Source of the DNA: Phocoena phocoena
Taxonomy: Eukaryota > Chordata > Mammalia > Artiodactyla > Phocoenidae
Length of the DNA stretch: 64,000 nt
Assembly: GCF_963924675.1 (NCBI RefSeq)
Contig: NC_089228.1
Coordinates: forward strand, 90,240,894-90,304,893
Direction: 5' to 3'
How positions within the stretch are numbered: the stretch's first letter is position 1; each line of letters begins with the position of its first letter. Below are positions 59,281-64,000 of this stretch, in pieces. Made by a program: the position numbers and the translations under genes. The notes beneath the pieces are model-generated. The model made no database searches and had not been told where the DNA came from. It worked only from the letters and a program-made list of their open reading frames with translations.

Positions 59281-59353
59281 ACGTGGTGTAGTGGAAAGAA
59301 CATGGGCCGTGGTAGAAGATCTAGGTCGACATCCTGACCCCCTCACTTTCTAC
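59281..59353 (+). mobile_element. MIR SINE, left part, interrupted by a hAT element
   Basis: GTGGTGTAGTGGAAAGAACATGGG and AGATCTAGGTCGACATCCTGACCC match the MIR head (tRNA-like A box to B box). The sequence stops at the hAT terminus at 59354 and resumes after 59700. Confidence 0.75.
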
Positions 59354-59692
59354 CAGGGATCAGCAAACTACTGCTGGGGGACCAAATCCAGCCCACCACC
59401 TTTTTTGGTTCTAATTGCTTGTGGTTTAAAATTTTTACATTTTTAAACATTTGGGGAAGAAAATCAAAAGAAGAACAACATTTCATGACATGAAAATTAT
59501 ATACAGTTCAAATTGCAGTGTCCATAAGTAAAATGCCCTGAAATACAGTCACACTTATTCATTCACGCATGCTCTAGGGCTGCTTCCCTGCTGCCGTGGC
59601 AGAGTTGAGTAGTTGCAACAGCAGCCAGACGGCCCACAGAGCCTAAAATATTTACTGTTTGGCCCTTTACAGAAGAAACGTGCTGTTCCCTG
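59354..59692 (+). mobile_element. hAT-type nonautonomous DNA transposon, near full length
   Basis: Termini CAGGGATCAGCA and TGCTGTTCCCTG are inverted repeats (11 of 12 match). The interior carries ACCAAATCCAGCCCACCACC, AGAAGAACAACATTTCATGACATG, GGCAGAGTTGAGTAGTTGCAACAG and GGCCCTTTACAGAAG in order. This is the most complete of three family copies in the window (others at 14760 and 18874). The 8-bp target duplicate is degraded (CTTTCTAC / ATTCAAAC). Confidence 0.88.
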
Positions 59693-59700
59693 ATTCAAAC

Positions 59701-59830
59701 CGTTGATTGATCCCAGGCGTATTAATCTACTCTCAGAGTCTCAGTGGCTTCATCTGTAGACAGGGATCAATAACAGTGGCCACATCATAGAGCTATTGTG
59801 AAGAACAAATGAGGTCATTAATCTCTCAGC
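59701..59830 (+). mobile_element. MIR SINE, right part
   Basis: TCAGAGTCTCAGTGGCTTCATCTGTAGACAGGGATCAATAAC, then ATAGAGCTATTGTGAAGAACAAATGAG, continue the MIR from the left part. Confidence 0.8.
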
Positions 59831-59844
59831 ATTTGGACATCTCA

Positions 59845-59911
59845 TTGTTAAAAAAAAACCAAACAGAATTATTGGTTATTAGTTGTTAAAAAAAGAATTA
59901 CTGATTATTAG
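59845..59911. repeat. Imperfect tandem duplication
   Basis: TTGTT(A)n...GAATTATTGGTTATTAG is followed by TTGTT(A)n GAATTACTGATTATTAG. The unit is about 29-38 bp with indels in the A-run. Confidence 0.75.
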
Positions 59912-60739
59912 TTATTTTGTTCCGATAGCTGTAATTGTCCTTCTACCAATTTGATTGAGTTTATTTTTAAGTAGATGATATATGATCTATTTAATAAATT
60001 GATATATATTAGTTATGATTTAGAAATAGGCATTTAAAAGCATTTATACACATACTTATTAGATGTCTCCAATAAACCAGGTACTCATCCCTGAAGGTAG
60101 GTTATATAAAAATGCAACTCCTTCATTCTCACAAAATACCTTTGGGAAAAAGTTCTCAAAAGCATATCTACGTGTATAATTTTTTACACTTGGTCTACTT
60201 ATGATGCATCTATGTGTTCCTTTTAATTGTTCCCAGATCATTAAGTGAAGACAAAGTAAATCCACATTCTTCAGACACATTTGTGCTCCACCTACAATTG
60301 CATATAAAATAAAGGGAACAATCAAGGTAATTTTTCTACTCCTCAGACATAAATTATATCTACCTTTTTAACAAACTTTAATAATTGAGGAGGTTGTTTA
60401 AATTTTTCACCTCAAATTTTATTCCCCCCCACCCCACGCAGGATTTTGGATAAAAATCCAACAAAGATTTCTCTTCTGATGGGATGAAGGCATTTGCCGG
60501 GCAGCTAATGAAGGGAGAAATAGAGGAAATCCATTTGGTTCTTTTCTGATTCTTGTCCAAAAGCCATTGCCTCCCGCTGTGGACTGTTCTCAGTGTTCAC
60601 ACAGTGCTGGTCTAGGTCCAAACCTTCAGTCTATTTTGATATCAGAGAGCTAACTTCTTTGATGTCTATCAGTGGCTTCTAAAGTGCGGTGCCAGGTTTA
60701 ATCAAAGGTACATAGCTTCCGCAAGAATAAACGGCGAGA
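59912..60739. other. Unassigned sequence
   Basis: AT-rich left half. A C-run CCCCCCCACCCCACGC lies at 60424-60439. No gene or repeat recognised. Confidence 0.4.
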
Positions 60740-61110
60740 AATGATCACAGTGCCGCATGCAGGGTTTTTAAGCAGCCTCCAGACTTTGCTGGGCTGGGCC
60801 CCCTCCTCAGAGGACAAATGCAGGAACCCTAGAGGGTCTCTCTCAGATGAAATAATTGCAGAAAAACACAACAAAGGGAAGCAGGGCGATATTCTCAAGC
60901 CCTCCGATTTCACTCTGCCACCGATATGCCTCTCCGAGGCGGCTGAGGCCCAACACGGCACTGCAGGATCCTGTCAAGAAGTGTGTGAACTGGCGTGGAA
61001 TCCGAGTCTGCATCCGAATCTTCGGGGCCTCCGAGGGGGGAGAGGACCCTGCGAGATAACAACATCGATGCTGACAGGACAGAGCCTACCCTTGCCAGGG
61101 CCATGCAGTT
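60740..61110. promoter_or_regulatory. CpG-enriched block, function unknown
   Basis: By eye about fifteen CpG dinucleotides fall in 370 bp, while neighbouring kilobases contain few. Clusters are at 60894-60960 (CCTCCGATTTC...CTCCGAGGCGG) and 60995-61075. Overlapping frames exist on both strands (123 codons plus at 60741-61112, 87 and 64 codons minus), none with a recognisable domain. It could be a conserved enhancer or promoter, an unannotated exon, a processed-pseudogene fragment or a small unmethylated island. Composition alone cannot decide. Confidence 0.35.
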
Positions 61111-61729
61111 GAACCCTTAGTGGCCTTTTTAACCACACATCCAAGCACGGGGGATGGCGCTATGTTCCCATATGATCCATAACAAAAAGGGCCAAAAGCC
61201 CTTTGCATCTTTCTGCTGATTCTATCACTAGAGTACAGTCTTTTCTGAGCATTTTTGATCTCTCATCTCTAAAATATAGACATCCGATAAAGCCCGTAAT
61301 ATAACAATATATTAAATTTTAACTTCTTGTAAGAGTGATGTCTAATGCTTTCTTCCCATTCCTCAGTGGATTATTTGAGGCACTTCCAGAGGTCTGTGTA
61401 CTATATTGGAGACCACTGCTATATTATCTAGACAGGTTAGGGTTATTTTCTGAAAAAATCCAAAGTCACAAGGTCTTTCACTCCTTTAGGCCAACACATG
61501 ATTGAATAACATCCTTCTCAGCACTCCTCTGATCTTATGTTGTTAACCTCTCTTGTTTGTTTCTCTTTTTCTCTGCCCAAGAGAAACTCCTCCACCAAAC
61601 CCTCCTGAGATGTCATCCTATCATGTCTTTAAATACTATAAATATTCTGACATTTACCAAAATTTTATCTCCAGACTGGGCCACTTCCCTCAGTTGTAGA
61701 CTCACGTATCCCTTTTAATTTAACGTGTC
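61111..61729. other. Unassigned sequence, possibly upstream L2 body
   Basis: No gene recognised. The right part may be older L2 sequence leading into the next feature. Confidence 0.35.
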
Positions 61730-62560
61730 TGAGACCAAATTCCTTGTTTGCCCCACAAACCTGTCCCTCCCTCAGTCCTCATCTCAGTAAATGCAGCGAC
61801 GTTCTACCCGATGCTCAGACTAAAGTTAAGGACTAAAGGATTAAGACGGAAGGATTCACCTTTAACTTCCTAGTTCTCTCAGATCCCCCATCAGCAGATC
61901 CTGTTGTCCGCACCTTCAAAAGTCACGTAAACACTTTATATCACCTTCAGCACTAACTCTAGTCCAAGCCACCAACATCTCTCACACAGTTTATTGCAAC
62001 GACTTCTTGCTGATCTCTGTGCCCATCGTTTAAAACATACACTAGGTCAGGTCAAGTCTTTGCTCCGCATTCTCCAGTGGCTTCCCATATCACTCAGATA
62101 AAGAAAGGGAATCTCTCTCCCCTTACCTTTGGATCTCACCATTATACTGTCAGTTCTCTGGGCTCCAGCTGCTTGCTATTCCTAGAATCCACTGACCAAT
62201 CTCCTACCTCAGGACCTTTGTGCTTGCTCTTCTGTCAGATATCCAATCTTTCTCCTCCTTCACTGCTTTCCTGTCTTGGCTCAAATGTCCTAGTCTTGGC
62301 GAGTCCTTTCCTGACCACCCTATTTAAAAGTGCAGATCATCCTATTCATCCCTTGTCTTTTTCCTAGTTTACCCTCTCACCATCTGACAAATGTGCATTT
62401 TATTTATTTATTTTCCGTTTCCTTTGCCTAGAGTATAAGCTCCACATAGGTAGGGATTTTTGTTTCATACACTGCTGTGTTCCTAGCACAGAGAACAGAG
62501 CCTGGAATATAATAACTCCTCCAAAAGTGTATCTGAATGAATGAATGAATGGATGTACAT
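61730..62560 (+). mobile_element. L2 (LINE-2) 3' portion, about 0.8 kb
   Basis: The best-preserved LINE-2 in the window. In order: CTCATCTCAGTAAATGCAGCGACG, ATCAGCAGATCCTGTTG, CAAGCCACCAACATCTCTCAC, TCCAGTGGCTTCCCATATCAC, CCTCAGGACCTTTGTGCTTGC, CTCAAATGTC, CCTGACCACCCTATTTAAA, TATAAGCTCCACATAGGTAGGG and the (GAAT)n 3' terminus at 62538-62551. It covers the distal ORF2 and the 3' UTR. The coding frame is decayed. Confidence 0.92.
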
Positions 62561-63384
62561 GGACTATGGGTGAAAAGGACAAACACCAAAATGTGGTTAT
62601 GTCCACTGTCATAGAATTGATGGTGATTTTACTCTTTTTAATATACCTTTCCATAGTTTTTAGGAAATAATGAAGGTTACCATTGTCATCAAAAAAAGAA
62701 AATGTCTTATTAAATGCACTTTAATGTTTAAAGAGAAAAGATATGAAAGGATCAAAAAGCAGAGAAACAAAATTGTGTGTGCCTGTAGATGAATATATCA
62801 TAAATATGAACAAATATATGTACGTAAAGAAGTAAAAATAAAAGGAAATTGGCTAAAATGTTTAGCGTCTTCAAGTGCCAAACCTATGGGTCATTTTTTT
62901 CTTATTCTGCTTTGCTTCCTTTTTTTAATGAGCATGTATTCTTTTACAATGAAAACAAATCAACCTTTAAAAAAGAGGTTAAATACATTACCATATATAC
63001 ACACATATAAAAGGAAGAGTAAGTCAATAAGCTTAGCTATCAGTTACTTCTGAGTAGTCCTAATTAAGTTGTTACGACTCTGTTATTTAAATTAAAAAAA
63101 TATTAATTCCTTCAGCTTCCTGTTCTCCTATTGAGGAGTAAAATTTGAGTCACAGAGTGATTTCATCTCTTTGCCCTAAACTGCTTTCTTATTTCTGTCA
63201 AGAATGTTTTACAAATGTGTATTCCTGGATAGTTAAATTAAAAATTTCAGTAGAATGTAGTGGGATCACTTTGTTTTCAATTCTTTAATTCTTTAAGGTG
63301 TAACGATGATCTGATAACCCTGTGGTTAAAAACTATTTTGAATAATACCAGATTTTCAAAACATTTTGTGAAATTTAAAATATT
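62561..63384. other. Unassigned AT-rich sequence
   Basis: Nothing recognised. Confidence 0.4.
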
Positions 63385-63709
63385 AATTAAAAATTTTTTT
63401 GGCTGAATTGGGTCTTCGTTGCTGCATGTGGGCTTTCTCTAGTTTTGCCGATTGGGGGCTACTCTTTGTTGCAGAGCGCGGTCTTCTCATTGTGGTGGCT
63501 TCTCTTGGTGTGGAGCACAGGCTTAGGCGTGTGAGCTCAGTAGTTGTGGCTTGCGGGCTCAGTAGTTGTGGCTTGTGGGCTCCAGAGCGCAGACTCAGTA
63601 GTTGTGGTGCATGGGCTTAGTTGCTCCGCATCATGTGGGATCTTCCTCTAACCTGTGTCCCCTGCATTGGCAGGTGGATTCTTAACCACTGCGCCACCAA
63701 GGAAGTCCC
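63385..63709 (-). mobile_element. CHR-type SINE, long form
   Basis: Reverse complement with TTGGGTCTTCGTTGCTGC, several AGTAGTTGTGG units and a head ending CTGCGCCACCAAGGAAGTCCC. It is more diverged than the other copies (a gap near TCTTCCTCTAACC). The possible target duplicate GAAATTTAAAAT / GAAATTTTAATA is imperfect, suggesting an older insertion. Confidence 0.9.
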
Positions 63710-64000
63710 AGGAAATTTTAATAAAATACAAATAATAATCCTTTAACAGATTCCTCTGTTGCCATCAGGATATTTGCTAAAATGAAGGGCTCTTCTTTCA
63801 CCCTTGGCTTTGACAACGATTAATCAGTGTAACAGTGATTAGAGCCTTTCCTGCTTGGCCTGTTGTTTGGATTTGTAGCATCTGTTGCTGGATTGCATTT
63901 TGAAAAATAAGCTGGGATGTTTATTTCGCAGAACCCATTTTACTATCACAAAGGAGAAGGATTTATGTTTCCTTCGCTGTGTGAAATCAGACAAACCGCA
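63710..64000. other. Unassigned sequence to window end
   Basis: Nothing recognised. Confidence 0.4.

Noticed and set aside
1..64000. A novel multi-gene system (defence island, biosynthetic cluster, mobile operon)
   Set aside because: The sequence is a mammalian repeat-rich noncoding region with no supported coding genes.

Overview
This is vertebrate nuclear DNA from a cetacean (whale or dolphin). The diagnostic evidence is 14 copies of the tRNA-derived CHR SINE family, which is characteristic of whales, dolphins and hippos. Several copies are the short form ending in a GAGAGGCCCGCGTACCGC-(A)n tail that is typical of cetaceans. Artiodactyl-type L1 3' ends and pan-mammalian relics (MIR, L2, MER5, Tigger, L1M) fit this. 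The assignment rests on recognised repeats, not on a database search.

No protein-coding gene, exon or structural RNA gene could be supported. The longest open frames are about 110-155 codons. They lack family motifs, and many fall inside SINEs or simple repeats, as expected by chance in 64 kb. The window is best read as intergenic or deep-intronic sequence whose structure is mostly transposon history.

Layout. 1-1486: 5'-truncated minus-strand L1 whose ORF2 frame is open to the window edge. 1.5-8.8 kb: mostly unassigned sequence, with an (AT)n tract, a GC-richer block carrying an RFX-type X-box, an L2 relic and a perfect 14-bp inverted repeat. 8.8-25.5 kb: CHR SINEs, MIR/L2 relics, an ERV-like LTR, hAT (MER5-group and other) relics, a Tigger relic and a run of old L1M fragments. 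25.5-31.2 kb: mostly unassigned, with an (AT)n-(C)17 composite. 31.2-38.7 kb: the densest SINE cluster (six copies, one nested inside another). 38.7-53.5 kb: sparse relics and long unassigned stretches. 53.5-56.2 kb: nested and stacked insertions (SINE in MER5, L1 then SINE) and a perfect 49-bp tandem duplication. 56.2-64 kb: a hAT element inside a MIR, a CpG-enriched block near 60.8-61.1 kb, an L2 of about 0.8 kb and a final long-form CHR SINE.

No novel gene system was found. The most useful observations are insertion events with exact target-site duplications, which can serve as phylogenetic or polymorphism markers. A few candidate regulatory blocks (4.35-4.64, 22.8-23.1 and 60.74-61.11 kb) and several sequences prone to non-B DNA are also worth testing. 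Repeat names come from recalled consensus sequences, so boundaries of old elements are approximate.
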